NCBI RefSeq assembly: GCF_014898055.3 | Contig: NW_023600993.1 | Location: 1,240,001-1,304,000, forward strand | DNA: 64,000 nt | Direction: 5' to 3' | From: Talpa occidentalis | Lineage: Eukaryota; Chordata; Mammalia; Eulipotyphla; Talpidae | Shown: positions 1 through 10,360 of the stretch, in pieces | Layout of the letters: the number at the start of each line of letters is the position of its first letter | How positions within the stretch are numbered: the stretch's first letter is position 1 | Notes under the pieces: generated by a model | What the model was told of the DNA's origin: nothing | Database searches by the model: none | Seen by the model: only the letters and a program-made list of their open reading frames with translations | Made by a program: the position numbers and the translations under genes

Positions 1-480
1 ACAGCAGAAAGAGAGCACGCCCCAAAGCGAGAGGAAGGGGAAAGTGAGCAGTTAGTTGAGAAATGACACGCCTGACCTAAGTAAGAGACCCGTGATCAAG
101 GTGGAGAAGGCACGAGCCGGTTACAGCGCGGACGGAAAAGTCTAGAAACACTGTAACCCAATGCATAACCAGTGTCGCCTCTGCGAGTGGACTCGCACGT
201 GCTACTGTGAGAATCTGTGGGTTTTGGAGCTTAGCCAGAGCCGGGCCAGGGCCAGCCCACGCTTGGGCCATGACCACTGGCCCAGCTCCCAGCGGCCCCA
301 GCACCTGTGACTCGGAGGAGCTTGTCGACTGCCGCATCTTCACGCGCCCGGTGCCCTCCCTGCAGGACGTGCCTCTGAATGAGGCGCTGACTTGTCACAT
401 CTGCCGTTACCTCCCCAGGAGGTCACAGGGACTGGGGCCATCTCGTCCACCATGGGGGACGAGGGAGGCTTGGCTATGCG
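1..480. other. Unique non-coding DNA, no feature seen
   Basis: Moderately GC-rich sequence with no repeat I recognise and no convincing exon. A frame is open from about 207 into the following CpG island, but its translation is Pro/Arg/Ser-rich and shows no family motif, so it is treated as chance. Confidence 0.5.
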
Positions 481-780
481 TGTGCTCAGCCGTCGCGTCA
501 GCGTCTCTCTCCCGTTCGAAGGAGCCAGCCCCTCCGCTAGTGACTGCGCGTAACGCGTCGGCCCGGTCCGCGGTCCCTGCCCGGGGTAAGCCCGGGCTCC
601 TGAGGAGGGCCCTGCGTCCCTCTCGTCTCCGGGCGGCGGCGGGTGCCCGGGGGCAGCCTAGAGGTGTCCGGGATGAGTCTTTCTCTGTGGCCCGTTTTAC
701 TGGCGCCGCTTTGGACAGCCGGGGACGTGTGTGTGTCCTCCCCTCGCGGGGTCCCGGAGGGCTCCGTCGTCCGCCTTCTG
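481..780. promoter_or_regulatory. CpG island (small)
   Basis: By hand I count about 36 CpG dinucleotides in these 300 bases, far above the usual mammalian density, with high GC. CpG islands of this kind mark promoters or orphan regulatory sites that stay unmethylated in the germ line. No TATA box, first exon or splice donor could be assigned. It may be an orphan island or a GC-rich isochore effect. Confidence 0.55.
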
Positions 781-1349
781 GGAGCTGGCTCAGACCATTG
801 TTTGCAAAGTATGTTTGTGTCGCAGTGGACGTTCTCCTTGGGAAACATTTGCATTCTACACAGTGATTTTGGGGAAAGTTTGTGGAAGGGGAGCTGCGAA
901 CATTTCACACACTTGAAGCTAGACAATTTCTAAGAATGACGGGAATCGCGGAACTCTTTCTGTGCGTAGTTTTCAGCTGCAAAATGGTGGTGCCGGGCCT
1001 CGCTGCCTCTGGAATCAAAAGTAACACTTCGCACATCACTCGCTGGACACCGTGTCCCTCTCAAAAATTATTTCGGATGGGTTATAACGCAAACTCTAAG
1101 AGAGGGGAGTGAAAGGCACATTGAGAATTCACACTGCAGAAGGTACAGACCTGCAATTAGCTCCCTCTCCCCCTCTCCCCACCTGCTGGCTTTGCATCTT
1201 TCAGGAAAAGTGCCCAGAAGGACGCAGACAGCTCCTAGAGCCTTGAACTGCTAACCTGAAGTTACGCGGGACTTCCACGACTATGACCACCCCCGCGAGG
1301 GCCGTGAGAGATGCCTTTGCACACTGGCTTGTCAAGTCCCGAGACCTCG
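781..1349. other. Unique non-coding DNA, no feature seen
   Basis: The sequence changes quickly from CpG-rich to balanced or AT-leaning composition. No repeat family, exon or tandem structure was recognised. Confidence 0.45.
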
Positions 1350-1369
1350 CCTTCATGCATGCATGAAGG
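1350..1369. repeat. Perfect 20-bp palindrome
   Basis: The sequence CCTTCATGCATGCATGAAGG equals its own reverse complement over all 20 bases. The centre is ATGCATGCAT. It could extrude a short cruciform or bind a dimeric factor; ATGCAT also resembles half of octamer-type POU sites. Nothing else in the surroundings explains it. Confidence 0.9.
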
Positions 1370-2339
1370 TGAATGAAGTAGACATTTGATATGCGCCGTT
1401 CTATTTAAAAATTGAGGCTGACGGCCCACTCTTGGGCAGGTTGTCTCTTAAACACACTCGTGGCGACCCGCCTGCTTGAGCTAAGTAGTGACTTTGTACA
1501 GTTTGCAAACACAATGAAAATCATCCAGCGCGGTGAGTTGTCTCCATTGTTCTCAAAGCAGAGCTTTACTCACAATAAGAAGAAAAACATTTAAAACTTG
1601 GCGTGGCTCAGTGCTACAACTGTGAATTTATTTTCTCTCCAAGGAAACATGATTTCTGTGTTTTATTTTGATTGCTATGTTACAATAATAATAATGAAGA
1701 CATTTGAAAGAAGATAAAATTTCGTTGTACAAAATTCAGTGACAAACCTGAAGGTCCAGGGAAGGATGAATTTCACTTTTATTTTTATTTCTCAGCTGTC
1801 ATCCAGACAACCAGTTTTCAAAGGCCGTTTTTTTTTTTTTTTTTTTTGTTCTTTTGGGCTGTTTTTCCTGCACGAGTTGTGATGCTGGGTTTCAGGTGCT
1901 CCTCCATCACTCGTCATCATTTCTGATGTCTCCCCGTTATAACCAAACCTGGGAACCATCAGGGGACAGAGAACAAAGCGCTGGTCTTCCCAGGACAGAG
2001 TGTGACCAAATTGGGTTTAAAATTGGCCGGGGTCCCGTGCGCCAGGAGGGCCTGGGAGGGCACCGCCAGCTTCCCCGCGACAGGGTCCCAGGGTGGGGTC
2101 CTGACTCACGTCCATGCAGCGACTTTCTCGCCGAGGTGCTGGGACTTGGGAAGACTTTTTTTCCAGACTTAGTCGGTAAAGCGAATTTTAAAACATGTAA
2201 AATGAAACAAACTCTGTTTTGGGAAATTGCTCAGACCCTTTTCTCTCTGCAAAAGCTGTAGCTCGCTTTGGCCACATGTTCCTGGTATGGTTGCTGCCCT
2301 AACAGTGCACGCCTGGCCAGTCTGTCTCTGAAACTCAAA
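1370..2339. other. AT-leaning unique DNA with poly(T)
   Basis: Mostly unique sequence. A homopolymer of 20 T lies at 1828-1847 and could be the A-tail of an old minus-strand retro-insert, but the sequence to its right is not recognisable as one. No exon was identified. Confidence 0.45.
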
Positions 2340-2815
2340 CATTTGAGGGACATGAGGAACAGAGAAGACTGAGGAATTGCTCCAGGTTAAATGAGCCTGA
2401 GGACGCTTGCCAAGTCTGTGACCTGAGGTTGCTTTAGTTGTAAAGGGCAGATGTGAGAGAGAGAGAGAGAGGGGCGGGGGGGGGCCTCTGGGTTAGATAT
2501 CAGCACTGTTCCTTCTAGATCACGATTGTTCCACTGTGGTTATGTAAGAGGATGTCCTTCCTTCTAAGCAATAGGTACTAAATTATTTAGAGTTAAATGT
2601 TATTTCTACAACTTACTGTCAGCGGGTTCAGAAAATACGTGTGTGTGCCGTAGAGAGCCACAGAAGGGGAAGAGATGCACGCAGAGAACAGGAATGATAA
2701 GAAAATGTAGCAAAATATTAAAAATGGGCAAATCTGGAGAGCTTGGGCGTACAGTAGCTCTTCACACTATCAGCACAATATTTTTTTTTGAGTCTGAAAT
2801 GATCAAAATTAAAGC
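2340..2815 (+). mobile_element. L1 LINE 3'-UTR relic (L1M type)
   Basis: The segment follows the order of the 3' end of old mammalian L1 elements as I remember it: a 'gaggaattgctccaggttaaa' type block near 2370, 'gtggttatgtaagaggatgtcctt' near 2536, 'caacttact' near 2608, 'ggttcagaaaa' near 2624, and 'aaaatgtagcaaaatattaa' near 2702. It ends in an A-rich stretch near 2815. The copy is old and truncated, with no coding capacity. A GA-rich microsatellite is embedded. Confidence 0.8.
2455..2484. repeat. (GA)n followed by G-rich tract
   Basis: A run of about eight GA units is followed by GGGGCGGGGGGGG. It sits inside the L1 relic. Many L1M 3' ends carry a purine-rich tract, so it probably arose from the element. 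Confidence 0.85.
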
Positions 2816-3351
2816 TTAAGAAAAGTACACCAATCAGAGTTTCTATCTGGAGCATCAGAGTAGCCCCAAAGAAGCTCTTTGAAATGCTGACGCTCCCAAT
2901 TGCAGCCTTAACTACGTGGGGGAAGACGTGCGGCCTCACGTTCCTGCTCGTCTGTGAACCAAATTGATGTGAAAGCCAAAGGCTTGCGTTTTTCTGTTGA
3001 GCTAGTGTAGGTCAGCCGGAACGCTGTGGGTTCTGCTTTCAGAGCAACACGCAAGGGAAATGTCTGAGAAGTAGCCTGAAGAGAATTCAGAGGGTTATTC
3101 CGCAGTAACTTCCTTTGATGTAAAATAATGTTTACAGAGTTAGAAATGACGCTGAACCTGTAAGTAAGTGTCACCCCCTCCCCTTTTTAGCTTCTAAATA
3201 ATGATGTCTTATTTATTTTATTTATTTTTCACTGGAAATTTTATACTAGGACTTGCTGAACTTGAGTCTTCAGTTGCATACTTTTTAAATAGCGTGAACT
3301 CCAGAAAGGCATCTCCCCCTTGCAGAGGAGACCTTGTTCTTCATTTCAGTG

Positions 3352-3352
<1 letters not shown>
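2816..3352. other. AT-leaning unique DNA, no feature seen
   Basis: Unique sequence with a short ATTT-rich stretch at 3209-3230. No repeat or exon was recognised. Confidence 0.4.

Positions 3353-3390
<38 letters not shown>
3353..3390. repeat. Poly(T) run of 38 bases
   Basis: An uninterrupted run of 38 T. Such long runs in mammals usually mark the A-tail of a retrotransposed copy on the opposite strand. The right flank is not a SINE or L1 that I recognise, and no AATAAA signal is visible on the minus strand next to it, so the source is unknown. Confidence 0.9.
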
Positions 3391-3391
<1 letters not shown>

Positions 3392-5102
3392 TAGTTTATA
3401 GACTAGAAGGTGCAGAGCAGAGATCTTAAAGGCGATTATCTGGCGGAAGATTCTAACAACAGGCATCCCTTATGGAGTCTGGCGAGCTGGGCTGCAGCGT
3501 GGACCAGGTTCCGTTTGCCGTGGGCTCGGTCTGACCTTCCTTGCCCACAGCCTGTGGGCGCCACGCGGAAGTGTTGGAACGGCCAGCGTGCGTGGAGCAC
3601 CTCTGTGTGGGCTTGGACACCTGCCGTGCCCTCAGCTATAACAGCCGCATCCAGTCCAAACCCACTGGAGCAGAGCAGCGAGCTGCCTGCCGGAGGAGCG
3701 CGTTGGCGGCGTCTCGCGTGTGCTGAGTTTCAGCTCGTTTGACGCCTTGTTTCCCGATTGAATCCATGCTCACCCCTTGTATGACCAGTTTTACCACTGC
3801 GTTATCCCAGCTCTACCCAGCAGAGGCTCATTACCGAATCCAGTACATGGAGCCATGACAGCCCTGAGGACAGCGGGGGGCTCCGGCATCAGGTGACGTC
3901 GCTGCCAAGGTCGAGGAGCCCAAGGGGAGCGAGACCAGCATGACTCCGCCCCCAGCTTCCGCTCCTGTCCCCCCACACCCTCTGACCCAGGATCTTTCTG
4001 TCAGGGAGTCAAGCCTGTGTTGGGAGCTGGTTCCATGACTAAGGGAGGGAGCGCGAGGTGTTAACAGGCGATGCCCACGTAGATTGAGAAGTAACCTGAC
4101 CTTGCGCGTCCTCCGCACGCCTGTAGCTGGGATCAGGGCCCAGAAACCACCTTCCTGCAAACTGATGGAGGTTCCCAGACCCCTGATTGTAAGAACTTCA
4201 GTAACTGCTTTGTGGGCGAGCCTGGACTTGGGGGGCTTACTGCAAGGATGCTGATCACCCGCCTGTTTGCAAAGTCAAGCCAGGTCCCTTAGCGTGGTCC
4301 CTGACTGGCTGGCCAGGACCTGGGGCTGAGCCACAGCAGGGAGAAGCTGGGATATGTCGCTGCGGCTGCTCTGCACAGCTCAGGGCAGAGCTCACGCTGT
4401 TCGCAGTGCTCCCGCCTGCAAGTCAGAATGCTGAGTCGGGGCGAGCAGTTGCCCAGCTGGCGCAAAGCCGTCTGGCAGTCTTATTGGAGGACTAGTTAGT
4501 TCCCAGTAAGCAGGAACGGCCGTCACTTTGTGCCTGTGTGAGTGCTAGAGCCAGAGGAACGGAGGAGGCTGCTGATGAGAGGCGGCCTAGCTTCTCGGCC
4601 CTGGCCTCCTGGGGGACCCCTGTCCGAGGTCCTCCTGCCTGTCACACCCTGGCCGCTAATGCCCACGAGGGTCTACTGCTTACTCCTGTTTCCGTGCTTT
4701 CTGGTGTTCTTGGCCCGTCCAGTGCTGGTTTCCTGTGAGCACGAGCTTCCGCCTGGGCAATGTGAAGCTGGGTCCTGACCACAGCGCCCACTGTAGGGCC
4801 TCCGTGTCATTGGCCCTCGTGGCGGTGGTTGGCCGTCTTCTCTAGAGCTCTGTGGCTGGTGACTGCTTCGTCCCACACCAGCGGCTCTCCGCGTCTGTCT
4901 CCACGCTCACCGTGACGAGGACACTGTCCTTCCAGGCCCTGGCTGTCCTGCTGGCATTTTCTTTCTTTAATTATATCCACAGCAACTCTCTTTCTCAGTA
5001 AGTTCACAATCGGAGACACTGGTAGTTAGGACATCAACATAGGAGTTTGGGGGCAGTCAGAATTAAGCCCATAACACCTGTCATCCTCCTAGCTATTCTT
5101 TT
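3391..5102. other. Unique GC-moderate DNA, no gene supported
   Basis: About 1.7 kb with no recognised repeat. Short open frames (for example 3541-3726) show no family motif. The stretch could hide a decayed processed pseudogene ending in the poly(T) at its left edge, but I cannot name a parent gene. Confidence 0.4.
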
Positions 5103-5364
5103 TTAAAAAATATTTATTTATTCATGCATATAGGAACTTGGGTGCAGGCCAGAGGTGCGGGGGGTGAGAGGATTCACCAGAGACAGAGTGGGGAGCAGAA
5201 CGGGTGGATCCACTGAAATCCACTGCTGACGGGAGCAGTGGGGAGACAGGAGAGGTTGGCTGTACCATGTGGGTAGCTCCCTGGCTGGGGATCAAATTTA
5301 TGCTGCAGCAGCCGCAGGCAGCTTCCAGTGCTGGGACTCAACCCCTGCGCCCCCAGGGAGGCCC
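5103..5364 (-). mobile_element. tRNA-derived SINE, Vic-1-like, older subfamily
   Basis: On the minus strand the element begins with a tRNA-like head at about 5364 (the plus strand shows 'gggaggcccc' there). A degraded B-box follows near 5290, then a body containing 'ctcctgtctccccactgctccc', and an A/T-rich tail at 5103-5120. Its body carries the 'ggatttcagtggatc' variant shared with the copies at 6896 and 17341. It is diverged and not functional. A weak target duplication of the 'tattct' type flanks it. Confidence 0.85.
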
Positions 5365-5683
5365 CATACATATTCTCGAGGTTCTCCTTTAACGCCGAAA
5401 TAGTGGCAGGTGCTAAGCAGGCATTGTCGTGGCGGCAGTTCTGTTGTCTCGTGCATCTGCATGGGGTATAACCCTCCCCGCCATACGCTGCCTTGCCATA
5501 CTTGCGTGACCGGAGAAGTCGGTGCTTGATAGAATGATGGCGGCTTTGCATGTCCACGTCTGACTCACTGTGAGGTTATGTGAAGTGCAGCAATAACGAA
5601 CATTTAAATCGCGTCACCTGCTTTTCCTGTTACTGTCTTTATGTAAACCTGCGGTTCGCATAAACGCTCAGTTACTTACTGTG
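5365..5683. other. Unique non-coding DNA
   Basis: Balanced composition. The AT-rich part at 5575-5680, just before the trinucleotide repeat, contains several CG dinucleotides but no recognisable element. Confidence 0.4.
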
Positions 5684-5722
5684 TCATCATCATCATCATC
5701 ATCCTCCTCCTCATCATCATCG
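5684..5722. repeat. (TCA)n / (TCC)n microsatellite
   Basis: About six TCA units, then an interruption of TCC units, then four TCA units. A simple trinucleotide repeat, likely length-polymorphic. Confidence 0.92.
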
Positions 5723-5947
5723 TGGTGGCAGCTCCCAGATGGCAAATGATGCATCTGCAGGGACCAAGTGGGGGGCAGGAAAGCGTCCCCCAGAATCCAC
5801 TCCTTGCTCATAGAAGGGAGGATTGGTGTGAACTGACACTCCCTTCACCGCAGCTGGGAGCTGCCCCCCACCCTCGCGCACCTCTGGGCCCCGCGGCCGC
5901 GGCCCACCCTGGTCCCTTTCCCGACTCTGAGAGAGAGCTAGTGTTTG

Positions 5948-6060
5948 CATTTTGCAGATGAGAAAAACAGACTCCAGACTCCGGTTAGAGCTAATGCTGG
6001 GTGACCCAGGGGCCTTCAGCACCAGCCTGTCGTCGGCCAGCAGCCAGCAGCGAAAGCTGA
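5948..6060 (-). mobile_element. MIR SINE relic
   Basis: The plus strand reads 'cattttgcagatgagaaaaacag', the reverse complement of the conserved MIR core with its 'cctcatctgtaaaatg' motif. The match fades to the right into 'gctgggtgaccca'. An ancient, short, decayed copy. Confidence 0.6.
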
Positions 6061-6429
6061 GCCTTTGCCGTGCTGACCCTCGTGAGCCATCCAAGAGAAT
6101 GTCACTTTACTGGCAAAAGAGGTTATTTTTTGAAGACTGGAAATGCAGACACCCAGGCCAGTAGAGCACCGTCAAACCAGAATCCGGGCGGATGAGCAGG
6201 CCGACCTGGGGCTTCTACAGCAACGGGGTCATTGGCTCGTAGGGCAAGGCGGGGGCTTGCGAGCAGGGAGCGTTTCCCAGGCCATGTTTCAGAGACCACG
6301 GAGGCTTAGGTTTGTGTGGAGGATCTCTGTGATCCCCCATTAGCTCAGAGCCCACTCTATTAATAATTAGTGGCGGCTGAGCCAGTGCCAATAAGAACAT
6401 GAGAAAAGTGCTTGACGTTGTAAGTATAA

Positions 6430-6895
6430 GGGGAATGAAAAGTTAACCAGACATCATGCTGCTCTCTACCCACTGAATGGCAAAATGGGGGCGAGTCACA
6501 GCAGCAGTTGTTGTCAAGGAGCTGGCACATCCAGAACGCTCATCCACTGTGCCTGGCCGTGCGAAATGATACAACTACTTCGGAAAATAGTTTGGCAATT
6601 TCATAAAAAGTTAAAGTGGCTCCACCCTGCGACCTAGCATTTATGTGTATACACAAATAATTTATTCAAGAAGGATGAAGGCACGTCAAGAAAGGACCCG
6701 GTATTAGAACATTTGTCTCACTCTTACTCAGCGTGGAAAAACACTGGGAACAGCTTAGTTATCAATCAACAGAATGGCTAATCAGACAGCAATGTCTGAC
6801 TGCAGTGGAATACGACTCAGCACGAAAAAGCAGCAACATGAATATTTCTCAAAATACGGTGAGTGAACGATGGAGAGACAAAGAAATACAGGCTA
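6430..6895 (+). mobile_element. L1 LINE relic, ORF2 end and 3' UTR (left part)
   Basis: The order matches L1 ORF2 C-terminal and 3'-UTR sequence: 'ggaaaatagtttggcaattt' near 6582, 'ttcataaaaagttaaa' near 6600, 'aacactgggaacagcttag' near 6739, 'gtggaatacgactcagca' near 6806, and 'aatatttctcaaaatacggtgagtgaa' near 6841. The copy is old, with frame-breaking changes. A SINE inserted at 6896 splits it from its continuation at 7152. Confidence 0.85.
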
Positions 6896-7151
6896 GGGCA
6901 TCCCTGGTGGCCGAGAGGTTAGGTCTCAGTGCTGTCACCTCTATGGCCTGCGTTCGATCCCCGGCCAGGGAGCTGCCCACAGGGCATGGTGGACCTCTCC
7001 TGTCTCCCCACTGCTCCCCTCAGCAGTGGATTTCAGTGGATCTGCCTGTTCTGCTCCCCACTCTGTCTCTGGTGGATCCTCTCACCCCCCCACTGCCCCC
7101 GCTGCACCTCTGGCCTGCGCCCCAGCTCTTGTACACAAAAGTGAAAAATAA
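6896..7151 (+). mobile_element. tRNA-derived SINE, Vic-1-like, nested in L1
   Basis: The head 'ggcatccctggtggccgag' stands for the A-box region and 'gttcgatcccc' at about 6951 is a near-perfect B-box of an RNA polymerase III promoter. The body ends with 'cttgtacacaaaagtgaaaaataaaag'. A target duplication of about 14 bp flanks it: 'aaagaaatacaggct' on the left and 'aaagaaatgctggct' on the right, showing insertion into the L1. Confidence 0.92.
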
Positions 7152-7250
7152 AAGAAATGCTGGCTGTGTGATGACATAGGATACAGAATACTCGAACAGG
7201 CAACACAGTCTATAGTCTGTTATCAGTACATAATTTCCTTATACATAGAT
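7152..7250 (+). mobile_element. L1 LINE relic (right part, after the nested SINE)
   Basis: It continues the L1 3' UTR of 6430-6895. The stretch 'actcgaacaggcaacacagtctatag' near 7190 corresponds to the L1 block usually reading 'ctagaacaggcaaaactaatctatag'. It merges into a CA repeat. Confidence 0.7.
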
Positions 7251-7251
7251 G

Positions 7252-7310
7252 TGTTTACACACACACACACACACACGCACACCCCCCTCACCCCCCCACA
7301 CCCCCCGCTT
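7252..7310. repeat. (CA)n and C-rich tract
   Basis: About twelve CA units, then 'cacaccccccctcaccccccc'-type C runs. Likely slippage-prone. It sits at the end of the L1 relic. Confidence 0.9.
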
Positions 7311-7954
7311 GCTCGCCAGAAGTCAGCTCCTTTTGGGGCAGGAATGTAGACTAGAAAGGAATGTAAAGAACTTTCTCGATTGATGGAAATAACCAGTGTT
7401 TCGGGGGGACTGTGGACTCAGCGACCTCTCAGACAGGTGCGGTTTACAACGTATAGTGACAGGAGCCTCAGAAGCCGCGCCTTCCGGCCACAGCAGCACC
7501 GGCATTGAGGGAGCGGCAGGCGACGACCCCCACGCAGGGTGAGCACCGAGCACTCAGCTCCTGCCTGCACTGTCCTGCGCTGCTGACTTCAGGTGCCAGG
7601 ACTAATGAGATTTAGGGCAACTTTGAACCCGAGACGTCTTCTCAGAAATAAAGTGAAAGGCCACGTCTTAGAATCAGTGGGGTGAACCCCCTTTCTTGGC
7701 ACAGCTGAGGCAGCTCCCCGTGCTCCTCCCTGCACAGCAGGTGTTCCCTTCAGAGGATGCAGCTGCCCCCAGATCCCTGGACCCCAGGGCCCCCTGAGCC
7801 CGCCTGGACAGTGGCTCCTCCTCACACTCGGTGTTGCATGTGGGGTGCGTGCAGGGTGCGTGCGGGACATCTTGCTCCAGCCCTGCTAAGCTCCCGCGCT
7901 GTCAGGCAGGGATCAGGGCATCACGAGCGCGCGAGTCAGCGAGTCATGGTGGCT
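7311..7954. other. Unique GC-rich DNA, no feature seen
   Basis: No repeat, exon or tandem structure recognised. Confidence 0.45.
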
Positions 7955-8600
7955 GTTTCCTTCTAAGGCTGTGATCTGGCGCCATGAATTATTAATTGCT
8001 AGGCCGAATGGCGTCGCTCCCGGAACCCATTATAAATGGAGGAGCGCCCGTATCTGCCTGATCTGAGGAGCGCAGGACGGGGCGCCCGCAGCGGGCGCTC
8101 TGGGGGACGTGGCAGGCTCCGGACAGGCGGCCCCCAAACTTTCTGCCATAAAATGCAAAGGACAGAAGGGCATGTTTCATGAGCCGCTTGGCACCCTGGG
8201 AGGAGGGCGCGGAGGCGGCTGCTGCTGGCGAGGGCTGCGATGGTGCTGAGGAGGGTCTTTGGCCGCGCTGAGCACATGCGGGAGTGTGGGGCTGCGCTGG
8301 AGGAAGCCTGGACTGGAGCGCCGGAGCCTCTTGCGTCTCTGCTGCTGCCGAGGAGGAAATAAATAATGCACCGCGGACTGAAGCCGCGCTCAGGATAGCT
8401 CAGGATCGGCGGGCGGAAAGCAGCTTCCGCTAGAGTGAGTAAGTTATTTTTCAACACGAGTTATAGCTTTTCCGAGGAGGCAGAGCTAGGACTGGCGGCC
8501 TCTTTGCCGGGATACTTAGCTTTAATACTTGATGAAGCCTCCAGTCTTCCTTGCTGCTCTCTTTAATATGTAATGCCGTTTTATTTTAAAGCCTTCTGCA
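7955..8600. promoter_or_regulatory. Candidate conserved non-coding regulatory region
   Basis: This repeat-free stretch mixes AT-rich motifs with GC-rich DNA: 'catgaattattaattgctag' at 7984-8003, 'ccattataaatggagg' at 8028-8043 (TATA-like), 'gaggaaataaataatgcacc' near 8352, and an AT-rich end to 8600. It lies within 1.2 kb of a strong CpG island. Whether it is an enhancer or a promoter-proximal element cannot be told from sequence alone. Confidence 0.4.
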
Positions 8601-8631
8601 GAAAAATAGATGGGCCTGGATTCTGTTCCTT

Positions 8632-8633
<2 letters not shown>

Positions 8634-8663
<30 letters not shown>
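8634..8663. repeat. (TG)15 microsatellite
   Basis: About fifteen uninterrupted TG units. Probably polymorphic and capable of forming Z-DNA. Confidence 0.95.
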
Positions 8664-8665
<2 letters not shown>

Positions 8666-9059
8666 CTCAAGATTAGTCTCATTTTAAGCAAGATTTTTTT
8701 TTAGCAATTTATGAATATTTCAGAAGTAGACTCTCCACACAGACACGCGGGGCTCTGTTCAGCCCAGACGACGCCTCGCCCGTGTGACAAACGCCGCGCT
8801 GTTCACGCGGCCACTTACAGGAGGAAACTGCACCCAGCTCTGAGCCACGCAGCAGTTTTGAATCGGTGGTTTTATCAATGTAAATTGTAACAGGGTCGCT
8901 GGCGGCCGTCACTGGGCTGTGCTCACCAGCCTCGCCGCTCTGAGAGATCCTTTCAGAAGCAACGATTCCTCTGACTCTCTGTAGACGCTCACGTGCCGCA
9001 CTGGCGTGGTGGCGTGGCTGCCTGAGCACACAGGGGTGCTCCTCCTTCCCTTCCGCTGA

Positions 9060-9770
9060 AAGGAAAACATCGTGCTCGCAAAGAAATAATTTGGGCGGTC
9101 GGATGTGGCCCGGGGCATAGGGAGTCTTTGGTTCTGCGCCAGCGGAGCCTGGGCAGGCGGCCTGGGCGGGAGACCCGACGGCCCCTGCTCCTGCGCAGCC
9201 CGTCCCAGCGCACGGCCGCGCAGGTGGCGCCGGGGCCCGTGCAAGGGGAAGGGACTAAAAGCCTAGACGGCTTCGCCACGCGGCAGAGGGGCCAGGCTCG
9301 TCACGGCGCGTGAGGGGAGTCTCAGGAGCACGGGTGCTGAAGGCTCTCGCCCCCCCCCCCGCCCCGGGCCTTCGTTGGGGTCAGCGCCAGCGCCTCTCTG
9401 CCCCGCTGGCCCCGCTGGCACTCGCATCTAGCCCGCGGGCTGCTCCCCGGTGCCGGCGCCTGTGGCTGCCCCACACCCGTTCCGGCCGCCGCTGTGCCGT
9501 GGGCGACCTGGCCCCGGACGAACCCAACCACAGCGCGAGCGAGAGGGGCTGTTGTGGACGCAGGCTCTGTGCCCCGCCGGCTGCATGGCCAGCTCTGCCC
9601 CCCCGGAGTAGCGGCTTCCTCCAGAGCCCCGAGGAGGGAGTTGTTGGGGTGCAGCGTGTGCCCCAAGAGCACCAGCCACAGCCTGTCCCGTGCCCCGCCC
9701 GCACCCGCGCCGCGTCCGTCCTCCCGGCCTCTGGGCAGCTAGTGGGCACCGTGGGGAGGCACCGCGGGCC
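9060..9770. promoter_or_regulatory. CpG island
   Basis: By hand I count about 60 CpGs between 9121 and 9720, roughly one per ten bases, with GC content above about 65%. This meets the usual idea of a CpG island and could be a promoter or an orphan island. No TATA box or clear first exon is visible. A plus-strand frame is open across 9310-10257, but the translation is low-complexity (Arg/Pro/Ala/Gly) and is best explained by the lack of AT-rich stop codons. Confidence 0.65.
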
Positions 9771-10360
9771 TTACTTAAATGTGCATTTATTTTTAATGAA
9801 GAGTGAAAATCAAAGTGCTTCTGTCATCCCCAGCTCACCACACCGCCGTCCTGTGGTGTGCGCTCCCTATAAGCAGCAGCCTCCCCGGCTGTCGTCCTCG
9901 GAATCGATGGGCGGGAGGGATTCCCTGGGTAGGAGACATGTCCGGGTGGCTGCACGGGGAGGACTCGGTGTGGCCGGCAGCCCGAGACTGATTCCAGGCT
10001 CAGGCCTCCCAGGAGATGTCTCTGAGCATGCCGGGGCTGGGCCAGGCCCGCCCGGTCTGCGGATCCTCCCTTGTCCCGGCCGTCAGCACCACTGCTCTGC
10101 GCTGAGACGTCCCTGTGACAAAGCCCTGGGTCCACGTGTGTCCACCGGGCCCGCCTGCCCAGCCCGCACGTGCTCTGCTGGGCAAGCAGGAGCCGGGGCC
10201 CACAGCTCAGCTCCTCGGTGCCAGCTCAATAGACGTGTCAGATGTCGATTTTCCTAACAAGTTCACATTTCTCTCCAAAATGTTAATAAAATATTCATTG
10301 TGCACGCGTGACAGTTTCTGGGGGACGCTGCAGAAGTCGCGCCGGCTGTAATTTTAGAAA
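9771..10360. other. Mixed unique DNA with two AT-rich patches
   Basis: AT-rich patches at 9770-9830 ('taaatgtgcatttatttttaatg') and 10225-10310 ('aatgttaataaaatattcattg') break GC-rich sequence. Neither is a known repeat to me. They are candidates for conserved elements. Confidence 0.35.

Noticed and set aside
3541..4010. Decayed processed pseudogene next to the poly(T)
   Set aside because: No parent protein could be recognised in any frame, so no pseudogene is annotated.
6949..6962. Genuine tRNA gene (B-box GTTCGATCCCC)
   Set aside because: The flanking target duplication, the long body and the A-rich tail show that it is a SINE, not a tRNA gene. The same holds for the B-boxes near 49624 and 56618.
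8028..8043. TATA-like box as a core promoter
   Set aside because: No supporting initiator or first exon. AT-rich motifs are common in this block, so it is reported only inside the candidate region.
9310..10257. 315-codon open frame on the plus strand
   Set aside because: It lies largely in a CpG island, where stop codons are rare. The translation is low-complexity Arg/Pro/Ala/Gly/Ser, overlapping frames are open on the other strand, and there is no domain or splice context.
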